A stretch of DNA of 64,000 bases from Blastococcus sp. TF02A-30 (lineage in GTDB: Bacteria > Actinomycetota > Actinomycetes > Mycobacteriales > Geodermatophilaceae): NCBI RefSeq assembly GCF_003319185.1, contig NZ_QOHJ01000001.1:62001-126000 (forward strand), given 5' to 3'. Made by a program: the position numbers and the translations under genes. Of this stretch, positions 34,459 to 43,626 are shown piece after piece (position 1 is the first letter of the stretch; the number at the start of each line of letters is the position of its first letter). The notes below the pieces were generated by a model, which was not told the DNA's origin, searched no databases, and was given only the letters and a program-made list of their open reading frames with translations.

Positions 34459-34539
34459 CCGCCCGGGACCACTCCGGGCGGCGGGCCGGGCTCCACCGCG
34501 GGACGTCGCCTGCCGGTTGCCCCCGGCAGGCGGCGTCCC
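34459..34539 (+). terminator. Two consecutive strong hairpins between surface protein and sortase genes
   Basis: The first has 8-bp arms CCGCCCGG/CCGGGCGG (34459-34466, 34474-34481) with a 7-base loop. The second has 17-bp arms (34500-34516 and 34523-34539) with one T-G pair and a 6-base loop. Both start within 100 bp of the surface-protein stop and could end or attenuate that transcript before the sortase gene, or stabilise its 3' end. Confidence 0.65.
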
Positions 34540-34634
34540 GACCACCTCACCCACGAGGTGCCGGACCCACGAGGCAGGGATCCTGCCGCACGCGTACCCG
34601 CACCCGAGCGCAACGACACGGAGAGGCGAGCGCC

Positions 34635-35492
34635 GTGAGCAGCACGCTGGACGTGGAGGCCCCGGCCACCGACCCGCGCGACGAGCCGCCGGCGCGTCAC
34701 CGGTCGAGCGGCGACGTCGCCCGCACGGTCGTCCGCGGGATCAGCCAGACGCTGATCACCCTCGGCCTGGTGGCGCTGCTCTTCGTCGTCTACCAGCTCT
34801 GGGTCACCGACCTGCTGGCCGCGCGGGCCCAGGACCGGCTCACCGAGCAGCTCCAGGACCAGTGGGCCGGATCTCCCGCCCTCGACACCCCGGGGGCCAC
34901 GGACCCGACGGAGGGCACCCCACCCGCCGACGGGTCGGCCCCGCCCACGCACACCCCGGCGCCGATCGAGGCCGGCATCGGCGACCCCTTCGCGATCCTG
35001 CACATCCCGCGGCTGGGCGACGACTACGCCCGGGTCGTGGTGCAGGGCTCCTCCGAGGTGCAGCTGGAGCAGGGCCCCGGGCACTACGTCGACACCGCGA
35101 TGCCCGGCGAGCAGGGCAACTTCTCCGTGGCCGGGCACCGCGTCGGGCGGGGCTCCCCGTTCCTGGACCTGGACAGGATGCGCCCCGGCGACGCGATCGT
35201 CGTGGAGACCGCCGACTCCTGGTTCGTCTACCGCGTGCTGGGCGACCCGGCCACCGGCGAGTTCACCGGTGACCCCACCGGCATCCCCGGCCGTGAGGTC
35301 GTCCGACCGTCGCAGGTGTCGGTCATCGCGCCCACCCCCGGCGGGGGCGAGCCGACCGGCGCGTACCTGACGCTGACCACCTGCCACCCCAGGTACTCCG
35401 CGGCGCAGCGGCTGATCCTCCACGCCCGGCTCGACGGGGCGCCGATCAGCAAGGCGGCCGCACCCGACGGTCCGGCCGCGCTGGCCGGCTGA
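34635..35492 (+). CDS. srtE: Class E sortase
   Basis: A 285-residue membrane-anchored transpeptidase with one N-terminal hydrophobic span (about 38-58, LITLGLVALLFVVYQLWV) and an extracytoplasmic catalytic domain (about 110-275). The catalytic His is in VAGHRVG (about 168), the nucleophilic Cys in LTLTTCHPRYS (about 250) with Arg in AQRLILHARL. TLTTCHP is the class E signature; the enzyme cuts LAxTG-type signals and attaches proteins to peptidoglycan in high-GC actinobacteria. GTG 34635 is preceded by GAGAGG. It directly follows a protein ending with LAYTR, its likely substrate, and is followed by a 52-residue membrane protein in the same operon. Confidence 0.93.
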   Translation: MSSTLDVEAPATDPRDEPPARHRSSGDVARTVVRGISQTLITLGLVALLFVVYQLWVTDLLAARAQDRLTEQLQDQWAGSPALDTPGATDPTEGTPPADGSAPPTHTPAPIEAGIGDPFAILHIPRLGDDYARVVVQGSSEVQLEQGPGHYVDTAMPGEQGNFSVAGHRVGRGSPFLDLDRMRPGDAIVVETADSWFVYRVLGDPATGEFTGDPTGIPGREVVRPSQVSVIAPTPGGGEPTGAYLTLTTCHPRYSAAQRLILHARLDGAPISKAAAPDGPAALAG

Positions 35493-35525
35493 TCCGCTCC
35501 GCACCCCCACCACCCGGAGGAACCG

Positions 35526-35684
35526 ATGTACGGCTGGATCTGGCGCCACCTGCCCGGCGGCGCCGCGCTGCGCACGGCGCAGGCGCTCGTGCTGGTGCTC
35601 GCCGTCGTCGCCCTGCTGCTCTTCGTCGTCTTCCCGTGGGTGGAGCCGCGGTTGCCCTTCACCTCGGTGACCGTCGGCAGCTGA
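35526..35684 (+). CDS. Small single-span membrane protein following sortase
   Basis: A 52-residue gene not long enough for usual ORF filters. It starts with MYGWIWRHLPGG, then has one long hydrophobic helix (about residues 20-42, ALVLVLAVVALLLFVVFPW) and a short tail. The ATG follows GGAGGAACCG (GGAGG eight bases upstream), a near-ideal ribosome site, and lies 33 bp after the sortase stop, so it is almost certainly co-transcribed with it. I believe small proteins of this type accompany class E sortases in related genomes, but this is recollection, not evidence. A role in sortase or substrate handling is possible. Confidence 0.75.
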   Translation: MYGWIWRHLPGGAALRTAQALVLVLAVVALLLFVVFPWVEPRLPFTSVTVGS

Positions 35685-35691
35685 GCCCGGC

Positions 35692-36975
35692 TCAGGCGGG
35701 CGGGCCACCCAGCAGCACCTGCCGGAGCAGGTGCAGCGCCATGGTGACGGACCTGTCCCGGACGGCGGTCCGCGAGCCGGGCAGCCGCAACGCGCGCGAC
35801 TCCCGGGTGTCCGGCCCGGCGACGCACAGGTGCACCGTGCCGACCGGTTTCTCGGCCGTCCCCCCGCCGGGCCCGGCGATGCCGGTGATCCCGACGCCGA
35901 CGTCGGCGCCGAACCGCTCGCGGGCGCCGTCGGCCAGTGCCCCGGCCACCTCCGCGCTGACCGCGCCGTGCGCGGCGAGCAGCCCGGCCGGAACGCCGAG
36001 CAGGTCCCGCTTCGCGGCGTCGGCGTAGGCGGTCACCCCGCCGAGCACGTAGGCCGACGAGCCGGCCCGCGCCGTCAGCCGGGCGGCCAGCAGCCCGCCG
36101 GTGCACGACTCGGCGGTGGCCACGGTCAGCCCGCGCTCGACCAGGGCCCCGGCCACGAGCTCGTCGAGCCCGGGCCCGGTGGAGAAGAGGGTCTCGCCGT
36201 GCCGCTCCCGGAGCACCGCCACCAGCCGGTCGTGGGCGGGCTGCGACTCCGGGGCGAACCGGCTGACGATCTCCAGCTCGCCCTCGCGCAGGCAGGTGGT
36301 GATCTCCAGGCCGGCGAGCTCCGGCTCCGCCTCGCGGAGCGTGACCGCGAGCTGCGCCTCGAGCGTCCCCCAGAGCCGGACGGTCTCCTGCCGCAGCTCG
36401 GAGGCGCCCGCGAGCACCCGGTGCACCGGTTCGGCCGCCACGGCGGCCGGCCACATCCCGCGCAGCTCCGCCGGCGGCCCGGGCAGCACCAGCACCACCG
36501 GCCCGGCACCGGCCTCCGGCGGGGGGACGACGAGCCCCGGCGCCGTGCCCACCGGCTCGAGCACCGCGGCGCCGGCCGGGACCAGCGCCTGCTTGCGCAC
36601 GCCCGCCGCCGTCGCCGCCGGGTCCGAGCGCCAGCCGCGCCGCGCCGAGAGCCGCTCGACGACCGCGGCGATCCGCTGCTCCAGCGCGGGGTCGACAGCG
36701 GACGGTCGGCCCTGGAAGCCGCCCACCACCTCGGCGGTGAGGTCGTCGGCCGTGGGGCCGAGCCCGCCCGTGGTGATCACCAGCGCGACACCGGTGGATG
36801 CGAGGAAGCCGAGCGCGGCCCGCAGGTCGTCGGGCCGGTCGCCGACCACCACGACGTGCCCCACGTCGACGCCCAGCCGCCGCAGCTGCTCGGCCAGCCA
36901 CGGCCCGTTCGCATCGGCCACCCGGCCGGTGAGCACCTCGGTCCCGGTGACGACGATGCCGGCGCGGGGGGTCAC
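35692..36975 (-). CDS. cinA: CinA family protein (nicotinamide-nucleotide amidohydrolase / MoaB-like)
   Basis: A 427-residue full-length CinA. The N-terminal half is the molybdopterin-binding MoaB-like domain ([21 protein letters not shown] and [14 protein letters not shown]), linked to ADP-ribose pyrophosphatase activity in some bacteria. The C-terminal half is the NMN deamidase PncC domain ([17 protein letters not shown], with the reactive Ser, and [20 protein letters not shown]). It likely recycles NMN to nicotinate mononucleotide for NAD synthesis, or repairs nucleotide damage. The link to competence in other genera is not supported here (no recA adjacent). GTG start at 36975. It converges on the sortase operon with a 7-bp gap after the small membrane gene. 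Confidence 0.93.
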   Translation of the reverse strand: MTPRAGIVVTGTEVLTGRVADANGPWLAEQLRRLGVDVGHVVVVGDRPDDLRAALGFLASTGVALVITTGGLGPTADDLTAEVVGGFQGRPSAVDPALEQRIAAVVERLSARRGWRSDPAATAAGVRKQALVPAGAAVLEPVGTAPGLVVPPPEAGAGPVVLVLPGPPAELRGMWPAAVAAEPVHRVLAGASELRQETVRLWGTLEAQLAVTLREAEPELAGLEITTCLREGELEIVSRFAPESQPAHDRLVAVLRERHGETLFSTGPGLDELVAGALVERGLTVATAESCTGGLLAARLTARAGSSAYVLGGVTAYADAAKRDLLGVPAGLLAAHGAVSAEVAGALADGARERFGADVGVGITGIAGPGGGTAEKPVGTVHLCVAGPDTRESRALRLPGSRTAVRDRSVTMALHLLRQVLLGGPPA

Positions 36976-37094
36976 CCGGCCGACCCTAGAGCCGTCACCG
37001 CCGGGGCGCCTGACCGGTCGCCGGAGGTGGCGCGGATACGGTCGTCGGTGACCCGGTCCGCCCGCCGGACCACCGGAGCGCGCGAGGAGGACCC

Positions 37095-37826
37095 GTGAGT
37101 TCGCCGTCCGACCACCAGCCGTCGGTCCCCCAGCCGTCGTTGCCGCCGCCGCCGGCCCCCGCGCCGGCGCGGTCCCAGCCGACCACGCAGGAGATCCCGG
37201 TGGTGCCGCCGGGCGGCGGCCAGCTCCCGCCGCACCCGGGGGCGACCGCGCCCCCGCCGGTCCAGCCGGTCGCCGAGGCGGCCCCGGGACCGCAGCCGAC
37301 CGGGCCGGTGGACTTCGTCCCCGGACCGCCGACCACCCCGCCTCCGCCGCCGCAGGTCGCGGAGGCGCCTGGGGCGTCCGCGGCGGGCAGCGACACCACC
37401 AGCGTCTGGCCGCACTCGCTGGACGACGACCCCGACCGGACGGCGACGACCACCGTCGCGCGGCCGCCCCGGGACCGCGCGGGGCTGATCAGCGCCGGGC
37501 TCGTCGTCCTCGCGCTGGTGCTGCTGCAGCTCGGTCTGGGCCTGCGCTTCGGCGGCGAGTCGTTCTGGTCGGAGCTGCCGCTGTGGTCGGCGTTCGCCAC
37601 CGCCTGCACGGTGCTCGGCCTGGCGGGGTCGACGGCGCTGCCCGGCGCGTCCCGCCTGGGCGCGGGCACCGGCTGGCGGATCGCCGTCGGTGGTCTGGTC
37701 GGGCTGGCGGTGTTCTGGGTGCTGGTCGTGCTGCCGGTCGTCGCCGGTGACCGCGGCTTCCTGCTCACCGCCGCGCTGGGCTGCCTCGGTGCCGCGCTGT
37801 GGACGGGCCCGGCCCGGCGCCGCTGA
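37095..37826 (+). CDS. Proline-rich membrane protein of unknown function
   Basis: A 243-residue protein. Residues 1-110 are an extremely proline-rich cytosolic or disordered region (repeats of PPP and VPP). Residues 125-240 form about four hydrophobic helices, beginning [19 protein letters not shown] and ending [16 protein letters not shown]. The GTG start at 37095 is preceded by GAGGAGG at 37083-37089, a strong ribosome site. Adjacent are convergent PASTA kinases; their gene ends 4 bp downstream. A proline/threonine-rich cytoplasmic tail next to Ser/Thr kinases invites the idea of a phosphorylation substrate, but nothing in the sequence proves it. Confidence 0.65.
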   Translation: MSSPSDHQPSVPQPSLPPPPAPAPARSQPTTQEIPVVPPGGGQLPPHPGATAPPPVQPVAEAAPGPQPTGPVDFVPGPPTTPPPPPQVAEAPGASAAGSDTTSVWPHSLDDDPDRTATTTVARPPRDRAGLISAGLVVLALVLLQLGLGLRFGGESFWSELPLWSAFATACTVLGLAGSTALPGASRLGAGTGWRIAVGGLVGLAVFWVLVVLPVVAGDRGFLLTAALGCLGAALWTGPARRR

Positions 37827-37829
37827 CCG

Positions 37830-39374
37830 TCAGGACCGGCCGTTGCCGGGGTTCTTGCCCCGCGCGGCCCCGTTGCCGGGCACACCCGGCTGGCCCCGGC
37901 CCGGCGGGTCGGCCGGCGTCGCCTGCTGGCCCGCGCCGGCCGGGCCCGGGACCGCCGGAGCCGGGGCCGCCGGGGCAGGCGCCGCCGGCGCGGGCACGCC
38001 GGCCCCCACCTGCGCCGCCCCGCCCGGCACCGGTGCCTCTGCCGCGGGTGCGTCCGGGGCGACCGCGTACCGGACGGTGACGACGGCGCCCGGGAGCACC
38101 GCGCCCGTGGGCCCGATCGCCGTCACCGCCCCCGGTTCGGCCGCCGACGTGGTCTCGGGTTCCCGGGTGACCTGCAGGCCGAGAGCGCCCAGCTCCGCCT
38201 CGACCTCGCCCACCGGGCGGCCCAGCCAGTCCTCGGCGACGAGCACGACCGCCGTCGCGGCGTCGTCCTCCGCCGCCTGCACCGGCAGGTCCACCGGCGC
38301 CCCCTCGGCACCGGCGGAGGTCAGCTGCAGCCCGGCGAGCGCCAGGCCCGCGCCGACCAGCAGCGCGGCCACCGGGGCGAGGACGCGGGTCGAGCGCCGT
38401 GCGGCCGTCCGCCCGCCGAGGGGCAGCGGTGCGGTGCCCGCCGGGGGAGCGGACGCCAGCGGGCGGCCCGCGAGGACGTCGTCGATCGCGGCGAGGAAGG
38501 CGGCGCCGTCGGCGAACCGGCCCGCCGGGTCCTTGGTCAGCGCCCGCTCGACGAGCGCCCGCACCGGAGCGGGGACGTCGTCGGGCAGGGGCGGCGGCGC
38601 CTGGCGCAGCTGCATGAGAGCGATCTGCACGGAGTTCTCGCCGTCGAACGCGCGCTGCCCGGCCAGGCACTCGTAGCCGATCAGGCCGAGGGCGTAGACG
38701 TCGCTGGCCGGTCCGGCCCGGTGCCCGGCCGCCTGCTCGGGGGCCAGGTAGTGGGCGGTCCCCACGACCTGCCCCGTGCGGGTGAGCGGCGCACTCGACG
38801 CCGACCACGCGATACCGAAGTCGGTGATCTTCACGCCGCCGTCGCGGGCGACGAGCACGTTGCCCGGCTTGACGTCCCGGTGCACGAGGCCGGCGGCGTG
38901 GGCCGCCGCGAGGGCCTCGGCGGTCGACCGCAGCAGGGCCAGCGTGCGGGCGGCGTCGAGCCGCCCCTCGCGGGCCAGCAGCTCCGACAGGGCCTCACCG
39001 TCGACGAGCTCCATGACCAGGAAGGCCAGCTGCTCACCGGCCTCGTCCGGTGGCAGCTCGCCGTAGTCGTGCAGGGCCGCGATGCCGGGGTGGCTGACCA
39101 GGGCGGCGTGGTGTGCCTCGGCGCGGAAGCGGGCGAGGAACGTCTCGTCGCCGCTGTACTCGGCCCGCAGCACCTTCACCGCGACATGCCGGTCGAGCAG
39201 GCCGTCGTGGGCGCGCCAGACCTGACCCATGCCACCGCGGGCGATGAGGGACTCGAGCCGGTAGCGCCCCGCGAGCAGCCGTCGCCCCGGCTCCACCGCC
39301 CCACCCCCTCCGGTTCCCACGCTGGTCCGGGGTCCGTCGTACCGCCTGGCGTCCGCTCCCGCGACCGGAGTCAC
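37830..39374 (-). CDS. Serine/threonine protein kinase with one PASTA-like domain
   Basis: A 514-residue PknB-type kinase. Landmarks: glycine loop ARGGMGQVWRAHD, catalytic Lys in VAVKVLRAEY, HRDVKPGN (catalytic Asp), ITDFGIAWS (DFG), APEQAAG and DVYALGLIGYECLAG. A hydrophobic segment follows (about 335-358), then one extracellular PASTA domain (LGRPVGEVEAELGALGLQV), and a proline/alanine tail. It would sense wall-derived ligands outside and phosphorylate cytosolic proteins. GTG 39374 overlaps the upstream kinase stop by four bases (GTGA); GTG 39296, just before EPGRRLLAGRYRL, is a possible alternative. It is a tandem paralogue of the next gene upstream. Confidence 0.93.
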   Translation of the reverse strand: MTPVAGADARRYDGPRTSVGTGGGGAVEPGRRLLAGRYRLESLIARGGMGQVWRAHDGLLDRHVAVKVLRAEYSGDETFLARFRAEAHHAALVSHPGIAALHDYGELPPDEAGEQLAFLVMELVDGEALSELLAREGRLDAARTLALLRSTAEALAAAHAAGLVHRDVKPGNVLVARDGGVKITDFGIAWSASSAPLTRTGQVVGTAHYLAPEQAAGHRAGPASDVYALGLIGYECLAGQRAFDGENSVQIALMQLRQAPPPLPDDVPAPVRALVERALTKDPAGRFADGAAFLAAIDDVLAGRPLASAPPAGTAPLPLGGRTAARRSTRVLAPVAALLVGAGLALAGLQLTSAGAEGAPVDLPVQAAEDDAATAVVLVAEDWLGRPVGEVEAELGALGLQVTREPETTSAAEPGAVTAIGPTGAVLPGAVVTVRYAVAPDAPAAEAPVPGGAAQVGAGVPAPAAPAPAAPAPAVPGPAGAGQQATPADPPGRGQPGVPGNGAARGKNPGNGRS

Positions 39375-40927
39375 TCGGCCGGGCTGCTCGAGGGCGGGGT
39401 CACGGGGGCGCTGGACGTGGTGGTCGAGGTCGCGGGGCTGGTCGACGTGGACGGCGAGGTGGGCTCCTCCGGGTCGGGCGTACCGGAGGCGGGGGTGCTG
39501 GTCGGCGCCGCGGTGGGCTGCGGCGCCTCGGTGGTGGGCGCGGCAGCCGACTCGGTCACCGGTGCCGGCTGGTCGACCGCGGCGCCGGTGACCCCGCCCG
39601 CGGAGACGGCCCGCTCGGGGGAGCGCGACGGCGCCACGGCGTACCGGACGACGACCGTGTCCCCCACGCGCAGCCGCTCGCCGGCCGGCTCCACACCGGT
39701 CACCCGGTCGGGCACCCCGTCCTCGGTCACCTCGGCGCGCAGCTCGACGACCAGGCCCAGGCCGGTCAGGCGGTCCGCGACCTCGCCGACCGGCCGGCCG
39801 ATGTGGTCGGCGGCGTCGATCACGATGCTGCCGTCGACGACGCGCTGCTCGGCCGCCATGGCCGGGGCGGTCGGGGGGCCGTCGGCGAGGGCCCGGATCA
39901 CGCCGGCCGCGATGCCGGCGCCGGCCAGGAGACCCAACAGCGGCAGCAGGACGACCGCGACGCCGGCGCGCCGCCGCCGGGGGGCCGGCGGACGGGCGAC
40001 GGCGTCGGTCACCCGGGTGCCGGGCTCCTCCCGGGGCGGGGGCAGGTGCACCTCACTCGCCACGGTCACGGGGGCGACCGGGAGCTCCCGGCCCGCGACG
40101 ACGTCGTCGATGGCCTCGGCGAAGGCCGCGCCGTCGGGGAGGCGACCGGCGGGGTCCTTGGTCAGCGCGCGCTGGATGAGGGTGCGCACGCCGGGCGGCA
40201 GCTCGTCGGGCAGCGGCTCGGGCTCGGACCGCACCTGCTTCAGCGCGATGGTGACGGCGTTGTCGCCCTCGAAGGCCGGGTGGCCGCTGAGGCACTCGTA
40301 GCCGATGAGGCCGAGCGCGTAGACGTCGCTGGCCGGGCTGGCCAGGCGTCCCTCGGCCTGCTCGGGTGAGAGGTACTGGGGGGTGCCGATGACCTGGCCG
40401 GTGCGGGTGAGCGCGACGCTGCGCGCCGACCACGCGATGCCGAAGTCGGTGATCTTCACGCTGCCGTCGGGCCGGACCAGGATGTTCCCGGGCTTCACGT
40501 CGCGGTGCACCATCCCGGCCCGGTGCGCCTCGGCGAGCGCGAACGCCGTCTGCTGGAGCACCGACAGCGTGGTCTCGGTGCCGAGCGCGCCCTCCCGGGC
40601 CAGCAGCGCCGAGAGCGGCTCGCCCTCGACCAGCTCCATGACCAGGTAGGCGAGCGTCTCGCCGGTGCCGTCCTCGGCGACCACCTCGCCGTAGTCGAAG
40701 ACGGCGGCGATGTTGGGGTGGCTCAGCGAGGCCGCGTTCTGGGCCTCGGCGCGGAAACGGGCGAGGAACGTCGGGTCGCCGGTGTACTCGCTGCGCAGCA
40801 CCTTGACCGCGACGGGGCGGTGGAGGGCCAGGTCGTGCCCCCGCCAGACCTGCCCCATGCCACCGGCGGCGATCAGCTGGTGCAGCTCGTAGCGGTCACC
40901 CAGGCACCGTCGTCCTGGTTCCACCAC
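39371..40927 (-). CDS. Serine/threonine protein kinase with PASTA-like domain (tandem paralogue)
   Basis: A 518-residue PknB-type kinase with the same architecture as its downstream neighbour. The N terminus EPGRRCLGDRYELHQLIAAG leads into GGMGQVWRGHD, VAVKVLRSEY, HRDVKPGN, ITDFGIAWS, SPEQAEG. The membrane span is about 318-345 (VVLLPLLGLLAGAGIAAGV), followed by a PASTA domain (GRPVGEVADRLTGLGLVVEL) and a Ser/Thr/Pro-rich tail. GTG 40927 is chosen because GAGGAGCG lies about seven bases upstream. It begins a two-gene operon; the efeB gene ends 239 bp upstream. The kinase domain sequence is highly similar to the adjacent kinase, indicating tandem duplication. Confidence 0.93.
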   Translation of the reverse strand: MVEPGRRCLGDRYELHQLIAAGGMGQVWRGHDLALHRPVAVKVLRSEYTGDPTFLARFRAEAQNAASLSHPNIAAVFDYGEVVAEDGTGETLAYLVMELVEGEPLSALLAREGALGTETTLSVLQQTAFALAEAHRAGMVHRDVKPGNILVRPDGSVKITDFGIAWSARSVALTRTGQVIGTPQYLSPEQAEGRLASPASDVYALGLIGYECLSGHPAFEGDNAVTIALKQVRSEPEPLPDELPPGVRTLIQRALTKDPAGRLPDGAAFAEAIDDVVAGRELPVAPVTVASEVHLPPPREEPGTRVTDAVARPPAPRRRRAGVAVVLLPLLGLLAGAGIAAGVIRALADGPPTAPAMAAEQRVVDGSIVIDAADHIGRPVGEVADRLTGLGLVVELRAEVTEDGVPDRVTGVEPAGERLRVGDTVVVRYAVAPSRSPERAVSAGGVTGAAVDQPAPVTESAAAPTTEAPQPTAAPTSTPASGTPDPEEPTSPSTSTSPATSTTTSSAPVTPPSSSPAE

Positions 40928-41165
40928 GGTGGCACGCTCCTCGTCTGCTCCGGGCCGGCTGCGGGGTGGGCCGCTCCGTCGCCGCCCGGGGGTCCGCGCT
41001 CGCGTCCCCCTCGCCTCCGGTGTCCACGCGGGCGCGCGACTACACATCGGAGGACGCCCCATGCTCCCGCGGCCACCTGGCGCGTCCCGCCACGGCGGTC
41101 AGCGGCCTCCGTCACGTCCGGCGTGCCGGTTGCGTTGCGTCATCGCGAGGACACGCCGAAGCCGC

Positions 41166-42464
41166 TCAGCCCGCGAAGAGGGCCCGGCCCCACCAGTCGC
41201 CGTCGTCCCGGACCCCCGGCGGGCAGGCGAACACCGCCGACGAGGTGTGCCGGATGTACTCGTTGAGGGCGTCCGCGCGGAGGTTCCGCTGCACCTGCAC
41301 GAACCCCGTCTCCGGGTCGCGCTGGAAGGCGATGAAGAACATGCCCGCGTCCAGCCGCCCCAGCCCGTCGGACCCGTCCACGAAGCTGTACCCGCGCCGG
41401 AGGATGGCCGTGCCCGCGTTGGTGGGGTGGGCCAGGAACACGTGCGAGGTCTCGGGTACCGCGAACCCGCCGTCCACCCGGGCGGTGAAGTCGACCGCGT
41501 CGAACTCCCCGCGCTGCCCGAGCGGTGCGCCGCTGCCCTTGGCCCGGCCGATGGTCTGCTCCTGCTCGCGCAGCGAGGAGGTGTCCCACGGCTCGATGAG
41601 CATCCGGATGCGTCGGGTGACCAGGTAGGACCCCCCGGCCAGCCAGTCACCGCCGCTGTCGGCCGGGTCCACCCAGACGAACCGGTCGAGGCCCGAAGGG
41701 TCCTCCGCCTTGAGGTTGTTGGTCCCGTCCTTGAAGCCGAACAGGTTCCGCGGGGTGACCTGGTCGGCCGTCGTGGAGGACGTGCGGCCGAAGCCGAGCT
41801 GCGACCAGCGCACGCTCACCACCCCGGCACCGAGCCGCACCAGGTTGCGGACGGCGTGCACCGCGACCTGCGGATCGTTCGCGCAGGCCTGGATGCACAG
41901 ATCGCCCCCGCTGGTGGCGGGGTCCAGCTGGTCGCCCGGGAAGGGAGGCAGCTCGGACAGGTGCGCGGGCCGGCGGGCGGCCAGCCCGAAGCGGTCGACC
42001 CCGTCGGCGGAGGTGAACAGCGTCGGCCCGAAGCCGATCGTCAGCGTCAGCTCCGAGGGCGGGAGGTCGATCGCCTCGCCCGTGTCGTCCGGGGGCGCGT
42101 GGGGTGAACCCGCCACGGCACCCTCCGGCCCGGCGTCGCGGCCGGCCGTCATCCGCCGGGCCGCCTCGGTCCACGCCTTCAGGACCTCGACCAGCTCCTC
42201 CCGGTCGTCGGTGACGACGTCGAAGGCGACGAAGTGCAGCCGGTCCTGGGCCGGCGTCACGATGCCGGCCTGGTGCGCACCGGTGAACGGCACCGCCCCG
42301 TGCGCCGCGGGCACCGTGCCGGTCGCGTCGTCGGCCGTGGCGCGCCCGATGAGACCTCCGGCCGCGCCACCGGCCAGCGCACCCGCGGTCCCGGCGCCGA
42401 GCCAGCCCAGCACGCGCCGCCGGGACAGCCCGCCCTGCTCCCCTGCCGTCGTCGGCTCGCTCAT
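41166..42464 (-). CDS. efeB: EfeB deferrochelatase / Dyp-type peroxidase, Tat-exported
   Basis: A 432-residue heme peroxidase of the DyP family, third gene of efeUOB. A twin-arginine signal is present (GGLSRRRVLGWLGAGTAGAL, residues about 11-31), so it is folded with its heme and exported. Diagnostic motifs are GFKDGTNNL (GxxDG) and SHVFLAHPTNAG with the proximal His region, and YSFVDGSDGLGRLDAG. It may oxidise Fe(II) to Fe(III) for EfeU, or recover iron from heme. ATG 42464 lies 10 bp after the efeO stop, so the genes are co-transcribed. The DtxR-type box upstream of efeU probably controls the whole unit. Confidence 0.94.
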   Translation of the reverse strand: MSEPTTAGEQGGLSRRRVLGWLGAGTAGALAGGAAGGLIGRATADDATGTVPAAHGAVPFTGAHQAGIVTPAQDRLHFVAFDVVTDDREELVEVLKAWTEAARRMTAGRDAGPEGAVAGSPHAPPDDTGEAIDLPPSELTLTIGFGPTLFTSADGVDRFGLAARRPAHLSELPPFPGDQLDPATSGGDLCIQACANDPQVAVHAVRNLVRLGAGVVSVRWSQLGFGRTSSTTADQVTPRNLFGFKDGTNNLKAEDPSGLDRFVWVDPADSGGDWLAGGSYLVTRRIRMLIEPWDTSSLREQEQTIGRAKGSGAPLGQRGEFDAVDFTARVDGGFAVPETSHVFLAHPTNAGTAILRRGYSFVDGSDGLGRLDAGMFFIAFQRDPETGFVQVQRNLRADALNEYIRHTSSAVFACPPGVRDDGDWWGRALFAG

Positions 42465-42474
42465 CGCTGCTGCC

Positions 42475-43626
42475 TCACCGGTCGGCGACGACCGCCGCCA
42501 CCCGGCTGACGGACTCGGTGAGGGCGGTGATGCTGTCGCTGAGGCCCTTGAGCTGGTCCTGGGTCAGCTGGTCGTGCAGCACCCAGCCGTCACCGGCGCG
42601 GTACTGCCCGAGCTCGGCCTCGGTCTCGGCGAACCGCTCGTCGATCTCGGCGACGAGCTCCGGGTCGGCCTCCTCCAGGTACGGGCGCAGGGCCTGGACG
42701 GCGGCCTGCGAACCCTCGAGGTTGGCGGCGAAGTCCCAGAGGTCGGTGTGCGAGTAGCGGTCCTCCTCGCCGGTGATCTTGCCGGTGGCGACCTCGTCGA
42801 GCAGCGCCTTGGCGCCGTTGGCCAGCTGCAGCGGGTCCAGCGTGGTCTCGTCGGCCAGCGCGACGATCTCGGCCACGTCCTGCTGGAGCCGGTCGGCGTA
42901 GGGGCCCATGCCGGAGATGTCGCCGGTCTCCCACAGCGCCTTCTCGATGCGGTGGAAGCCGGTGAAGTCCTGGCCCTCCTCCTGGTCGCCCTCGCGGCCG
43001 TCGATCAACGGGTCGAGGTCCCCGAAGATCTCCGCGACCGGCTCGATCCGCTCCCAGTAGGTCCGCGCCACCGGGTAGAGCGCCTTGGCGCCCTCGACGT
43101 CGCCCGCCCTGACCGCGTCCGCGAACGCGGCGGTCCGCTCGGTGAGCGCAGCGGTCTGGCTCTGCACGTAGCGCTGGTAGTCCACGGCGGCCCCCGCGAG
43201 CGACTCGTCCTCGGACAGCTGCGCGGACTCCCCCGTCACCGTCAGCGGGCTGCGGATGCCGTCGCCGACCATGCCCGGCTTGCACGCGGTCTCGTACTCC
43301 CCGGCCGGGAGCTCGACGAGCAGCGAGCGGGTGAGGCCGGGCGCGATGTTCTCCACCTCGCCCATCACGCGGTCGCCCTCGGCGTAGACGTAGAACTCGG
43401 TGACCCTGCTGCCCTCGTTCGTCACCTCGAACTCGTGCGTGCCCGCGGGGATCTCGGTGGCGTCGACCTCGCAGGCGTCGTCGCCGGCGGCGACGGCGAT
43501 CGTGTCGGCCGGGGTCTCCCCGCCGGCGGTCTCGTCGGAGCCACCGCAGGCCGCGGTGAGGGCGATCGTCAGGCCGGCGAGGGCGAGCGCCGGGAGGAGC
43601 GCGGGCCGGTGGTCAGGCAGGGACAT
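42475..43626 (-). CDS. efeO: EfeO iron-uptake lipoprotein (cupredoxin plus M75 peptidase-like domain)
   Basis: A 383-residue periplasmic/surface component of the EfeUOB ferrous iron system. It has a lipoprotein signal with lipobox LTAACGGS (Cys about 27). The next part (about 40-140) is cupredoxin-like, with FEVTNEG and YETACKPGM. The remainder (about 150-383) is an imelysin-like M75 domain carrying the HxxE metal motif GFHRIEKALW. Its ATG at 43626 lies inside the 3' end of efeU, overlapping by 14 bases. It probably captures iron and passes it to EfeU. Note that a lipidated EfeO is typical for Gram-positives. Confidence 0.93.
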   Translation of the reverse strand: MSLPDHRPALLPALALAGLTIALTAACGGSDETAGGETPADTIAVAAGDDACEVDATEIPAGTHEFEVTNEGSRVTEFYVYAEGDRVMGEVENIAPGLTRSLLVELPAGEYETACKPGMVGDGIRSPLTVTGESAQLSEDESLAGAAVDYQRYVQSQTAALTERTAAFADAVRAGDVEGAKALYPVARTYWERIEPVAEIFGDLDPLIDGREGDQEEGQDFTGFHRIEKALWETGDISGMGPYADRLQQDVAEIVALADETTLDPLQLANGAKALLDEVATGKITGEEDRYSHTDLWDFAANLEGSQAAVQALRPYLEEADPELVAEIDERFAETEAELGQYRAGDGWVLHDQLTQDQLKGLSDSITALTESVSRVAAVVADR

